NCBI RefSeq assembly: GCF_900188005.1
Contig: NZ_FZNR01000018.1
Location: 62,001-126,000, forward strand
DNA: 64,000 bases
Reading direction: 5' to 3'
Source of the DNA: Actinoplanes regularis
GTDB lineage: Bacteria > Actinomycetota > Actinomycetes > Mycobacteriales > Micromonosporaceae
Below, piece by piece: positions 42,984-51,197 of this stretch (position 1 is its first letter; each line of letters begins with the position of its first letter). The notes beneath the pieces were generated by a model, which saw only the letters and a program-made list of their open reading frames with translations, did no database searches and had not been told where the DNA came from. The translations under genes and the position numbers were made by a program.

Positions 42984-43378
42984 TGAAAGTCAACGGGTCC
43001 GGCCTTCACAGGGAGGACTCTTGTTACCAGTCGGGAAAGAGGGCCGTACACCATAAATCGGATTTGATCGCGCAAATCAAGCAAGTTTAAGTCCGATTTA
43101 ACATCTTTTACCACTATAGCATTCAGCCCTCCCGGCCACCTCGCACCCCGAGCACGCTCGCCGCACCGACAACTTAGCCGAGATTGATGAATATTAATGC
43201 TTGCGGGCCGTGCGGTCGCGCCACTAGCGTTGTCGCGAAGGCAATATTGATCAACACCGAGGCAGTGGCAACAGCTCGCTTGAGTGATTCCAAATCATGA
43301 AGATTTCGAGTCCACGTTGCCGTGCTGACACACGCCTAACGTCCTGACAAGCGCGTCTGCGGTCGGAGGAAGTTCACG
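42984..43378. other. AT-rich divergent regulatory region of the DUF4360 pair
   Basis: About 395 bases without a gene, clearly AT-richer than its surroundings. It separates two divergent DUF4360 genes. It contains nested inverted repeats (TAAATCGGA/TCCGATTTA, TTGAT/ATCAA) and candidate AT-rich promoter boxes on both sides, such as TATAGCATTC near 43117. I expect the control of both secreted proteins here. Confidence 0.55.
43054..43100. promoter_or_regulatory. inverted repeat operator candidate
   Basis: TAAATCGGA (43054-43062) and TCCGATTTA (43092-43100) are perfect nine-base complements, 29 bases apart, enclosing TTGAT-N7-ATCAA. Placed between the divergent DUF4360 genes, it may be a looped or double operator, or a hairpin in the 5' leader. 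Confidence 0.55.
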
Positions 43379-44023
43379 ATGAAAAACTTGTTAAATATTA
43401 AGTACGCGGTGGCGGCGGTGCTGAGTCCGGCCCTCGCCATCCCGCTCGGCGCACCCGCATACGGCGCATCCGCAGCGGGCGCCGAGACCGCGGGAGTCGT
43501 CACCGTCGAGGTGATCGCCGCCAATGGTTCCGGATGCGCCCCCGGCACCGCCACGGTCACCGGCAACGCCGACGACACGGGCTTCCGGGTCCGGTACCGC
43601 GACTTCCTCGCGGAGGCGGGCGGTGACGCCTCCGCGACCGATCGCCGCAAGAACTGCCAGGTGAGCGTGCTGGTGTCCATCCCGTCCGGCTGGACGATCG
43701 CCATCGCCGAGGCGACCTACCGCGGCAGAGCCAACCTGTACTCCGGCTCCTCGGGCCTGCACCGCACGACCTACTACTGGCAGGGATCGTCCCAGAGCGA
43801 CTCCGTCAGCCAGACCTTCACGGGTCCCCGCAGCGACTCCTGGTCAACCACACAGGTGGCAGGGGTGCTGCACTACCAGCCGTGCGACACCCAGAGCGTC
43901 CTGAACATCAACACCGAACTGCGGGTGGACGCCGGCACCTCGACCCGGAAGAACAGCCTGTCGATGAGGACCAGTGACGGCGACGTCGACACGCTCTTCA
44001 ACTACAGCCTGACCCCCTGCTGA
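43379..44023 (+). CDS. secreted DUF4360 family protein, paralog
   Basis: A 214-residue exported protein. Signal peptide, residues 1-30. The body is parallel to the neighbour encoded on the other strand: GSGCAPGTATVTGNADDTGF, DRRKNCQVSVLVSIPSGWTIAI, YRGRANLYSGSSG, VLNINTELRVDAGTS, terminal PC. The Cys positions match, suggesting two disulfides. The pair is an old duplication, with clear similarity but many changes. The leader ATG follows GGAGGAA. An intrinsic terminator lies just after the stop. Confidence 0.88.
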   Translation: MKNLLNIKYAVAAVLSPALAIPLGAPAYGASAAGAETAGVVTVEVIAANGSGCAPGTATVTGNADDTGFRVRYRDFLAEAGGDASATDRRKNCQVSVLVSIPSGWTIAIAEATYRGRANLYSGSSGLHRTTYYWQGSSQSDSVSQTFTGPRSDSWSTTQVAGVLHYQPCDTQSVLNINTELRVDAGTSTRKNSLSMRTSDGDVDTLFNYSLTPC

Positions 44024-44042
44024 GCACGAGCCGGCACCCGGC

Positions 44043-44076
44043 GATCCTCGCGGCGACGTTCGCCGCGAGGATCTTT
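44043..44076 (+). terminator. intrinsic terminator
   Basis: GATCCTCGCGGCGA (44043-44056) pairs perfectly with TCGCCGCGAGGATC (44060-44073) around a three-base loop and is followed by TTT. It lies between convergent genes. Confidence 0.85.
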
Positions 44077-44092
44077 GCCTGCTGGGACCCGG

Positions 44093-46447
44093 TCAGCGAC
44101 CGGCCATGGTCAGCGCCGCGTCGATGATGGAGCCGGTGTCGATACCGTGCAGGCGGTAGGCATCGGCGAGCCCGGACGACTGGCCGAACATGGTGACCCC
44201 GAGACTACGGATCCGATCCCCGCGGGCCGCGGCGAGGAACGCCAGCGTGTGCGGATGGCCGTCGTGGACCGTGACCAGCGGCGCGGGGTACTCGGCGGGG
44301 AACAACTCGTCCAGAATGCCGCTGCCCAGGCCGGCGTCCCGGCTGTCGCGCTGCTGCAACGAGCGGAAGACGAGATCGGGGCTGGTCAGGCAGACGACGC
44401 CGGCCCTGACCCCGTGACCGGCCAGGGACTTCGCCGCCTCGAGGACCTCCGGCATGATCGCGCCGACACCGACGAGGGTGACATCCTCGTCCCGTGGGAG
44501 GTGATCGGCCGGCAGCCGGTAGCCGCCGGCGACGGCCTGCCGGCGACGGCGCTCCCGCAGCGCCGGGTCGTCGGGCACCCGGGCAAGCTCCGGGTTCATC
44601 GGGCGGGTGGAGAGCCGGAAGTAGGCCGACGTGCCCCCTTCGACACCGACCTGGCTCATCGCGTGCAGGAAGCACCACTCCAGATCCTGGGCGAACGCCG
44701 GCTCCCACGCGACGCAGCCGGGCTGCTCCAGCCCGATCGACGGGGTGGTGATCGACTGGTGCGCTCCGCCCTCGGGCGCCAGGGTCACCCCGGACGGGGT
44801 GCCGACCAGGATCGACTGGCCGCCGGCGTAGATGCCGTAGGACCAGGGCTCGAGGGCCCGGGAGACGAACGGGTCGTAGATGGTGGCGATCGGGATGAGC
44901 CGCTCACCCCAGCGCGACCACGTCACGCCCAGCTCGCCGAGCAGCGAGACGAGGTTGACCTCGGCGATCCCGAGCTCGATGTGCTGACCCTTGCTGTCCT
45001 CGCGCCAGCGCAGCACGCGCTCGGCGTCGTCGGCGAACCAGTCGTGCCGGTCCTCCACCGACCACACGCCGGTCTTGTTGATCCAGCCGCCCAGGTTGGT
45101 GGACGAGGCGACGTCCGGCGAGCAGGTGACCACCCGGGCGGCGGCCTCGGGGGCGTCCCGGGGCAGGTCGGCGAGGAGCCGGCCGAGCGCGGCCTGGGTG
45201 CTGGTGGGCTTGCGGTAGCCATGCCCGAGCTGCGCCGGCAACGCGACCGGGGCGGTGGGCGTGACAGGCTCACGGCGCAGCGCGCCGCCCCGTTCCGCGC
45301 AGAGCCGGCCGGCGGCGGTGTCCGGCTCGAAACGCTGCCACGGTGTCGCCCGCTCCATGCCGGAGGTCACCGCGAGGGCGTCCATCTGAGCGGCGGAGAG
45401 CAGCGCGGAGTGGTTGCTGGGGTGCCCCTCCGTCGGCAGGCCACGGCCCTTGACGGTGTAGGCGAACACCACGGTCGGGCGGTGCGGATCGACGCTACGG
45501 AACGTGTCGACGAGCAGCCCGAGGTCGTGACCGCCGAGGTCGCGGACGGCGACGGCGAGGTCGGCGGGCGCGATCTCGTCCAGCAACGCCTTGAGCTGTG
45601 GCGCGTCGGTGCCGCCCGCGCCGCCGGCGAGGATCCGCTCGGCGATCTGCGCGGGACCGACCCGCAGCATCCGCTGGTACTCCTCGTTCGGCATCGCCTC
45701 GAGCCGGGCGCGCAACGCCGGCCCGCCGGGCCGTTCGAACAGGCGGGAGATGACCCGTCCCCACTTGAGGACGACGACCTGCCAGCCGGCGGCGGCGAAC
45801 ATGCCCTGCAGCTTGGCGATCTGGATGTCGGGGACGACCCGGTCCAGGGACTGCCGGTTGAGGTCGACCACCCAGAGCAGCTCGCCCATCTTGGCGACCG
45901 CCGGGTCCATGACCGCTTCCCAGATCGCCCCCTCGTCGAGCTCGGCGTCGCCGAGCAGGCTGACGAACCGTCCACCGGCGGGCGCGCCGGGGAACCGGGA
46001 CGAGACGTAGCGGTGGGCCATCGCCGCCCACAGCGCGGCCGTCGCTCCGATGCCGACCGAGCCGGTGGAGAAGTCGACCGTGCCGGGGTCCTTGAGCCGG
46101 GAGGGGTACGACTGCAGGCCGCCCTTGGCGCGCAGCAGCGGCAGGTACGACTCGTCGAGGTCGCCGAGCAGGTAGTTGATGGCGTGCAGCACGGGTGAGG
46201 CGTGCGGCTTGACCGACACCCGGTCCTGGTCGGTCAGCTCGGCGAACCAGAGGGCGACCATGATGTCGACCATCGAGGCGCTGGAAGCCTGGTGGCCACC
46301 GACCTTGACCCCGGAGTCGTTGGGCCGGCCGGCGTTGGCCGCGTCCACGATCGATGCCGACAGCCACAACACCCGGCGGGCGATCTCCCGCAAGACGTCC
46401 ACGTCGGGAAGCGTAACGGGCGTTGTCGCGGGCGGCATGTCGTTCAT
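44093..46447 (-). CDS. thiamine diphosphate 2-oxoacid dehydrogenase E1-like (MdeB-like)
   Basis: A 784-residue transketolase-fold enzyme, related to the homodimeric pyruvate dehydrogenase E1. The ThDP motif runs from GD (166-167, SLLGDAELDEGAIW) to Asn197 (VVDLNRQ), with HPSNHSALL downstream. The pyrimidine domain (about 480-650) has GIAEVNLVSLLGELG, and a transketolase C-domain follows. It is about 100 residues shorter than AceE. Placed directly after a Cys/Met PLP enzyme with a divergent Lrp gene, the set matches the mdeR-mdeA-mdeB order known from Pseudomonas putida, where MdeB oxidises 2-oxobutyrate from methionine. Function by context; lipoyl partners are not in the window. The start lies 25 bases after the PLP enzyme's stop. 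Confidence 0.82.
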   Translation of the reverse strand: MNDMPPATTPVTLPDVDVLREIARRVLWLSASIVDAANAGRPNDSGVKVGGHQASSASMVDIMVALWFAELTDQDRVSVKPHASPVLHAINYLLGDLDESYLPLLRAKGGLQSYPSRLKDPGTVDFSTGSVGIGATAALWAAMAHRYVSSRFPGAPAGGRFVSLLGDAELDEGAIWEAVMDPAVAKMGELLWVVDLNRQSLDRVVPDIQIAKLQGMFAAAGWQVVVLKWGRVISRLFERPGGPALRARLEAMPNEEYQRMLRVGPAQIAERILAGGAGGTDAPQLKALLDEIAPADLAVAVRDLGGHDLGLLVDTFRSVDPHRPTVVFAYTVKGRGLPTEGHPSNHSALLSAAQMDALAVTSGMERATPWQRFEPDTAAGRLCAERGGALRREPVTPTAPVALPAQLGHGYRKPTSTQAALGRLLADLPRDAPEAAARVVTCSPDVASSTNLGGWINKTGVWSVEDRHDWFADDAERVLRWREDSKGQHIELGIAEVNLVSLLGELGVTWSRWGERLIPIATIYDPFVSRALEPWSYGIYAGGQSILVGTPSGVTLAPEGGAHQSITTPSIGLEQPGCVAWEPAFAQDLEWCFLHAMSQVGVEGGTSAYFRLSTRPMNPELARVPDDPALRERRRRQAVAGGYRLPADHLPRDEDVTLVGVGAIMPEVLEAAKSLAGHGVRAGVVCLTSPDLVFRSLQQRDSRDAGLGSGILDELFPAEYPAPLVTVHDGHPHTLAFLAAARGDRIRSLGVTMFGQSSGLADAYRLHGIDTGSIIDAALTMAGR

Positions 46448-46471
46448 CGGCTTCTCCGGGGTCGTTCGGTT

Positions 46472-47680
46472 CTAGCGGGTCACGAGCACGGACGCGCTCG
46501 GCACCCGGACGGTGGCGGCGAGCGCCCGATCGAGATCCTCGATCAGGTCGTCGATGTGTTCGAGGCCGATCGAGAGCCGCACCAGGTTGGCGGACGGGCG
46601 GGCCTCCGGCGCGACGGGCCGGTGGGTCAGGGCCGCCGGGTGCTGGATCAGGGAGTCGACGCCCCCGAGCGAGACGGCGTGGGTGAACAGCCTGGTTCCG
46701 GAGGTGAGCCGGCCGGCGGCCTCGAATCCGCCGCGCAGGGCGACCGAGACCATCGCCCCGGTGCCGCGCATCTGCCGGGTCAGCAGCCCGCGGGGGTCAC
46801 CGTCGAGGCCGGGGTAGAAGACCTGCTCGACGGCCGGGTGCCCGGTCAGCCACGTGGCGAGCCGGGCCGCGTTGTCCTGCTGGGCGCGGACCCGCAGCGG
46901 CAGCGTCGTCAGCCCGCGGTGCAGCAGGTAGCCGCCCAGCGGGTGCAGCAGGCCGCCGGTGACGGCCCGGACCTGGCGCAGCCGTACCGCGGCCTCCTCG
47001 TCACAGGCGATTGCGCCGGCGACCACGTCGCCGTGACCGCCGAGGTACTTCGTCGCGCTGTGCAGGGCCATCGTGGCGCCGAGGGCGACCGGGTTCTGCA
47101 GGACCGGGGTGGCGAAGGTGTTATCGACGAGCACCGGGACCGGCCCGGCCTGGGCGACCACGGACGCGATGTCGACCAGGTCCAGGGTGGGGTTGGCCGG
47201 GGTCTCCAGGATGATCAGGCCGGTGTCGGGCCGGATCGCGGCGCTGACGCCCGCCTCCTCGCAGAAGGTCACCTCCGCGCCGAGCAGGCCGGTGGCCAGC
47301 AGGTGGTCGGTGCCGCCGTAGAGCGGCCGGACGGCCACGACGTGGCGCCGGCCGACCATCGTCGTGTGCGCCAGGATCGCCGCGGTCATCGCCGCCATCC
47401 CGGACCCGAACGCGACCGCGGTGTCGGTGTGCTCCAGCTGTGCCAGCGCCGACTCGAAGCGGGCCACGGTCGGATTCCACAGCCGGGCGTACACCGCGCC
47501 GCCGTCCGGCAGGGGGTAGCCGCCGGTGGCCATGGCCTCGTACGAATCACCGCCGCGAAGGAGGTCCGGAAGCGGGTTCGTCGACGAGAGGTCGAGAGGC
47601 AGGGCGTGGACGCCGAGCGCGGTGAGATCCTCACGGCCGGCGTGCACGGCAACCGAGTCGCTGTGCAGAGGGCTGGTCAT
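46472..47680 (-). CDS. Cys/Met metabolism PLP-dependent lyase (MdeA/CGL type)
   Basis: A 402-residue fold-type I PLP enzyme. It has YARLWNPTVARFE (phosphate-site Tyr64 and Arg66), FGSGMAAMTAAI, PLYGGTDHL, DNTFATP (Asp186) and the PLP lysine 211 in HSATKYLGGHGD. The gene order with the E1-like enzyme and divergent Lrp regulator points to methionine gamma-lyase. However, the Cys that marks classical methionine gamma-lyases (YGCT) is Gly here (YGGT), as in cystathionine lyases and synthases. Either releases a 2-oxoacid for the downstream dehydrogenase. Cytoplasmic tetramer by family. Confidence 0.85.
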   Translation of the reverse strand: MTSPLHSDSVAVHAGREDLTALGVHALPLDLSSTNPLPDLLRGGDSYEAMATGGYPLPDGGAVYARLWNPTVARFESALAQLEHTDTAVAFGSGMAAMTAAILAHTTMVGRRHVVAVRPLYGGTDHLLATGLLGAEVTFCEEAGVSAAIRPDTGLIILETPANPTLDLVDIASVVAQAGPVPVLVDNTFATPVLQNPVALGATMALHSATKYLGGHGDVVAGAIACDEEAAVRLRQVRAVTGGLLHPLGGYLLHRGLTTLPLRVRAQQDNAARLATWLTGHPAVEQVFYPGLDGDPRGLLTRQMRGTGAMVSVALRGGFEAAGRLTSGTRLFTHAVSLGGVDSLIQHPAALTHRPVAPEARPSANLVRLSIGLEHIDDLIEDLDRALAATVRVPSASVLVTR

Positions 47681-47707
47681 GGCCCACAGGTTACGGAAAT
47701 CACAACA

Positions 47708-47730
47708 GTTTCATAGACTGTCTGTGAAAC
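47708..47730. promoter_or_regulatory. Lrp-type operator (predicted)
   Basis: GTTTCA (47708-47713) and TGAAAC (47725-47730) are exact complements with an 11-base centre, in the 96-base gap between the divergent PLP-lyase and Lrp genes. Confidence 0.6.
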
Positions 47731-47776
47731 CTGCAGCAATATCCACTGATCCTGTGTTTTCAAGTGAACGACGAGC

Positions 47777-48310
47777 GTGTTAGGGCCGATCACCTTGAGG
47801 AATGCGCAACCGCCGGCGCGACGCGACAGCGACCCCGCGAACACCCTCGATCACGTCGACCGGCAACTGCTGATCGCCCTGACCGAGGACGCCGGCGTGA
47901 CCAACAAGGCGCTCGCCGGCCGCCTCGGGCTGGCCGAGTCCACCTGCGCCTACCGGGTCCGGGCGCTGCGCGAGGCCGGCATCATCACCGGCACGCGGAT
48001 CCAGCTGGACCTGGCCCTGCTGGGATATCCCCTGCAGGCGATCATCATGGTGCGGCTGGGCAGCCACACCATGGCCAACGTCAACCAGTTGTACGACGCC
48101 CTGGCGGCGACCCCGGGTGTCGTCCAAGCCTTCCACGTCGCCGGAGCCGACGACTTCTACCTGCACGTCGCCGTGGAGAACGCGGAGGCGCTGCGCGACT
48201 TCGTGCTGCAACACGTCACGAGTCACCGGGTGGTCCGGCAGACCGAGACCCACCTAGTCTTCGACGTACGCGGCGGCGCGGGCGTGCTGACCGCCCCGCC
48301 CGGGAGATAG
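47777..48310 (+). CDS. Lrp/AsnC family regulator (MdeR-like)
   Basis: A 177-residue regulator with an Lrp helix-turn-helix (LDHVDRQLLIALTEDAGVTN, KALAGRLGLAESTCAYRVRALREAGII) and a C-terminal RAM domain (MVRLGSHTMANVNQLYDALA, VVQAFHVAGADDFYLHVAV) that binds amino acids. It is divergent from the lyase/dehydrogenase genes and most likely activates them in response to methionine or a related amino acid. GTG start; the first 20 residues are variable. The last 155 bases of the gene are duplicated at 50602-50757, with one small amino-acid swap (TA against AT) near the end, so the regulator lies at the edge of a segmental duplication. Confidence 0.88.
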   Translation: MLGPITLRNAQPPARRDSDPANTLDHVDRQLLIALTEDAGVTNKALAGRLGLAESTCAYRVRALREAGIITGTRIQLDLALLGYPLQAIIMVRLGSHTMANVNQLYDALAATPGVVQAFHVAGADDFYLHVAVENAEALRDFVLQHVTSHRVVRQTETHLVFDVRGGAGVLTAPPGR

Positions 48311-48334
48311 ACGGCCGTCGTCTACGATCGGCTG

Positions 48335-48874
48335 GTGCGGGGACCGGGCAGCGTCAGACGGACGAGCTCCGGGATGTCGGGCCTGAAGCTCGACGTCGCC
48401 GGTCGCGGCCGGCCCGATCTGGCGGTCCACATGGCGGCGGGCGGCCGTCTCCTCCTGCGGCAGGGCGACCAGCCGGTTCTGCTCGCGAAGGTGTTCACCG
48501 ACTACTCGGGAGTCGAATACCTGGTCACCGACCGTTTCCGATCGCCGATCGCGCCGCTGCGGGCCTCGCAGGCCGCGGCGATCGCGGACTCCGGCAACGA
48601 GAACAGCGGCGAACGGTGGGCGCACCACTTCGCCTCCGCCCTGGAGTCCGCGCTGGGCCCGCTCTACGACGGTTCGTGGCTCCTCGACACGCGCCACACC
48701 CGGCTCGAGCACTCACCGTGGGGACCCGTGGCGACCCAGCCGTGGACACGGCGGTTGCTCGCCGAGAACCCCTGGACGCTGCCGGGAGGCGGCGCCGCCT
48801 GGGACGCCATCGCTCAGGCACATGCTCCCGGCTGGTTCGACCTCGTCAAACAATTCATCGACAACGAGCGCTGA
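48335..48874 (+). CDS. hypothetical protein, intact copy of duplicated gene
   Basis: A 179-residue soluble protein: LRQGDQPVLLAKVFTDYSGVEYLVTDRF, RWAHHFASALES, GSWLLDTRHTRLEHSPWGPV, ending FDLVKQFIDNER. No family recognised. It starts 24 bases after the Lrp gene and could be cotranscribed. The GTG at 48335 aligns with the ATG of the second copy (50778); ATG 48374 is an alternative. The second copy is interrupted by an IS200/IS605 element, and its tail survives at about 52953-53013. That comparison shows the two copies once shared the same C-terminus. Confidence 0.7.
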   Translation: MRGPGSVRRTSSGMSGLKLDVAGRGRPDLAVHMAAGGRLLLRQGDQPVLLAKVFTDYSGVEYLVTDRFRSPIAPLRASQAAAIADSGNENSGERWAHHFASALESALGPLYDGSWLLDTRHTRLEHSPWGPVATQPWTRRLLAENPWTLPGGGAAWDAIAQAHAPGWFDLVKQFIDNER

Positions 48875-49076
48875 CTGCGCTACCCTGCGCCGGCGGCTTC
48901 AACCGACTGACCGCCCACACTCATCGCCGCGAGCACCAGCGGGACGCTCTCCTGCGCGGACGCGGGTCCCAGCACTCCGGCGCCGGGACCGGTCGTGCCG
49001 GGCGCGTAGCGGTGTGCCGGGCGCGTCGAACGTCTCCTGCAGCGCGCCGCGAAGGGCAGCAGCGGCGGGGAAGGCG

Positions 49077-49940
49077 TTACCAGTTGGCCTTTCTGAGGTT
49101 CTGCATGGCGGTCTTGGCGAGCGCCCTCAACTGGACCGCGTCGTTGATTTCGCGGTCGAAGGTGGCGGTCACGAGATTCATCGACACATTCTTGTAGGCG
49201 ACGACGAGGCTCTTCCCGTACAGGCTCACCGAGGTTGGGGTATCGCCCTCGACAGCGAACGTGATGGTGTAATCCATCGCGACCGAATGGTCACCGAGTT
49301 GCGGCATCCACAGCGGAGTCATGGTGAGGGTGATGGGGGCGCGGTGAAAATCAGGGCACCGCAGGAGGATCCGCTCGGTGCGGCGGACCTCGTCACGGGA
49401 CCGCGCCCGGCCGAGGTCGGCCAGGGACTGCAGCACGAGCGAGACCGGCTCGCCCTCCTTCACGAATGCGGCGATCGCGACCGGGACGTGGCTCGGCTCG
49501 GCCCTGGTCTTCTCGGACCAGAAGTTCAGCAGGGGCCCGAGGCCAGCGATGGACGGCAACAAATCGCTGCTTCTGCCCTTGTCCGGGGCGTTCGGTCCAG
49601 ATGCTGCGGGCTGCGGTGCGTTGGCCGCCTTGCGCAGCAACGCGCACGGATCGCCCCCGACAGTGGCGGCGTCGTACTGCGACGACAACAGGCTGCCGAG
49701 TTCCCTGTCGCCCATCGCGAGTAACGGCGACCAGTTGGCTTTCGGCAACTGGCCCTCGGTGAGAAGCGCGCCCTTCAGCCGCTCCGGTTTGACATCGTCC
49801 GCCCCGGCGGGGGCCGCCACGGCGCTCGTGGACGACCGCACGTCGGCCACGGACACCGAGAGGCCGGCCGCGAGCGTGACCACCAACGCGACTGGAATGG
49901 CGGTGGCGAGCTTGACCGTCCTGATTTTCCTGATTCCCAT
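49077..49940 (-). CDS. secreted protein, paralog 1 of duplicated pair
   Basis: A 287-residue exported protein with a signal peptide (GIRKIRTVKLATAIPVALVV, cleavage near residue 35-45). The first mature segment (VKPERLKGALLTEGQLPKANW) resembles the opening of actinobacterial PknH-like extracellular sensor domains, where LLT-x-x-xLP is common; this is tentative. The C-terminal half carries MTPLWMPQLGDHSVAMDYTI and SLYGKSLVVAYKNVSMNLVT and ends LRKANW. The paralog at 55598 is almost identical at both ends but different between residues about 60 and 150. Function unknown. Confidence 0.75.
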   Translation of the reverse strand: MGIRKIRTVKLATAIPVALVVTLAAGLSVSVADVRSSTSAVAAPAGADDVKPERLKGALLTEGQLPKANWSPLLAMGDRELGSLLSSQYDAATVGGDPCALLRKAANAPQPAASGPNAPDKGRSSDLLPSIAGLGPLLNFWSEKTRAEPSHVPVAIAAFVKEGEPVSLVLQSLADLGRARSRDEVRRTERILLRCPDFHRAPITLTMTPLWMPQLGDHSVAMDYTITFAVEGDTPTSVSLYGKSLVVAYKNVSMNLVTATFDREINDAVQLRALAKTAMQNLRKANW

Positions 49941-50087
49941 TACCCAAACGGTAGGCGACCCCTTTCACGAAGTCAGCGGGATCATAAAGGACGGATTTTT
50001 TCGGTAAGCGCAATTCACATTGATTAATCGATTCCGAGCCGCCGGGCGATGTCCAGCAATTCCGGCGACCCGGCCCCGAGGGCACGG

Positions 50088-50594
50088 TCAGCCGTTGAAG
50101 ACCTCCCATTCCAGGTCCAGGCGCCGCAACGGCCGCAGGAAGGCGGGGTGACCGGAGCATCGGCGAACGCCAGACCACCGAATGTCGCGTCGAGCGCGGC
50201 ACGAACAGCATGAGAAAGCCGTGCAGCGGCTCCCGCTCGGCGACCAAGCCGTCGCCGAGACCCTCGTAGTAGACCGCCGGGTTCACGCCCGCCGCCTCGA
50301 ACAACAGCCGGAACACCCCGTCGCTCTCCTGGCCGAACGCCACGAGTCCATCCGCCCGATCACGACCGGTACGCGAGCTCGGGTAGAGGAACACCGAGCC
50401 GCAGTGCTCCGGTGTCCGATGGAACCGGCCCAGCGCTGGCGACACGATGCTGAGCTCGCGGGACGGTTCCGTGTCGGGGAACCAGCCCGCAGCGAACCGC
50501 TCCATCGCGCCCAGCGGGTCGTTGGGAAGCAGGTCCAGCCAGCTCAGGCTGGGCGGATCCGGAGCGGGCGACGTCGGTCGCACCCGGTCCAGCA
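50088..50594 (-). pseudogene. truncated copy of the hypothetical gene at 56570
   Basis: The readable part (VRPTSPAPDPPSLSWLDLLP to HGFLMLFVPR) is nearly identical to the middle of the protein encoded at 56570-57601. The 5' half is missing because the duplication junction cuts the gene at 50594, and about 150 bases are deleted near the 3' end, shifting the frame. The stop region (50088) still aligns. It cannot yield a working protein. Confidence 0.82.
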
Positions 50595-50601
50595 ACCCGT
50601 A

Positions 50602-50757
50602 TTCTACCTGCACGTCGCCGTGGAGAACGCGGAGGCGCTGCGCGACTTCGTGCTGCAGCACGTCACGAGTCACCGGGTGGTCCGGCAGACCGAGACCCAC
50701 CTGGTCTTCGACGTGCGCGGCGGCGCGGGCGTGCTGGCCACCCCGCCGGGCCGGTAG
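50602..50757 (+). pseudogene. Lrp regulator C-terminal fragment
   Basis: It encodes FYLHVAVENAEALRDFVLQH and onward to the stop, matching the RAM domain end of the intact Lrp protein with only an adjacent two-residue swap. No start or DNA-binding domain is present. Most DNA differences from 48155-48310 are at third codon positions, so the duplication is not brand new. Confidence 0.85.
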
Positions 50758-51180
50758 CCGCCGCCTACGATCGGCTGATGCGGGAGTCGGGTGGCGTGGG
50801 GCTAAATCTCGAAGTCGCCGGTCACGGCCGGCCCGGGCTCGCGGTCCACATAACAGCGGGCGGCCGTCTCCTACTGCGGCAGGGCGACCAGCCGGTTCTG
50901 CTCGCGAAGGTGTTCACCGACTACTCGGGAGTCGAATACCTGGTCACCGACCGTTTCCGAGCGCCGATCGCGCCGCTGCGGGCTTCGCACGCCGCGGCGA
51001 TCGCGAACTCCGATGAGGAGAACCGCGGCGGGCGGTGGGCACACCACTTCGCCTCCGCTCTGGAGTCCGCGCGGCAGAGCCCGCTCTACGACGGTTCATG
51101 GCTCCTCGACACGCGCCGCACCCGACCGGAGTACTCACCGTGGGCCTCCGTGGCGACCCAGCGGTTGCTCGTCGATAACC
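50602..51180 (+). repeat. segmental duplication block A, copy 2
   Basis: This block matches 48155-48740: the last 155 bases of the Lrp gene, the spacer and most of the downstream hypothetical gene. It begins in mid-gene right after the truncated block B copy, which defines the duplication junction between 50594 and 50602. Confidence 0.85.
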
Positions 51181-51197
51181 CGGGCGAGATCGACTGG
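50778..51197 (+). pseudogene. hypothetical gene copy 2, interrupted by IS200/IS605 element
   Basis: It encodes MRESGGVGLNLEVAGHGRPG, then the same LRQGDQPVLLAKVFTDYSGV core and GSWLLDTRRTRPEYSPW as the intact copy at 48335. At 51198 the IS begins and the reading frame ends artificially at 51218. The missing tail reappears beyond the element: 52953-53013 encodes an altered QAHAPG and EQFIDIER, with a stop between them. About 40 bases of the gene seem lost at the right side of the element. Confidence 0.8.

Larger units (their letters stand above)
49066..50594 (-). repeat. segmental duplication block B, copy 1
   Basis: This block matches 55590-57244 in order: secreted protein gene, its leader, and the 3' part of the gene for a 343-residue hypothetical. 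Match is strongest at both gene ends and in the leader (GGCGACCCCT, ATCATAAAGGACGGATTTTT). The right edge ends abruptly at 50594, after CGGTCCAGCA, where a copy of the Lrp gene end begins eight bases later. Confidence 0.85.

Noticed and set aside
44075..46198. Long plus-strand frame opposite the E1-like dehydrogenase
   Set aside because: No domain, and the minus-strand protein has a full thiamine diphosphate enzyme signature.
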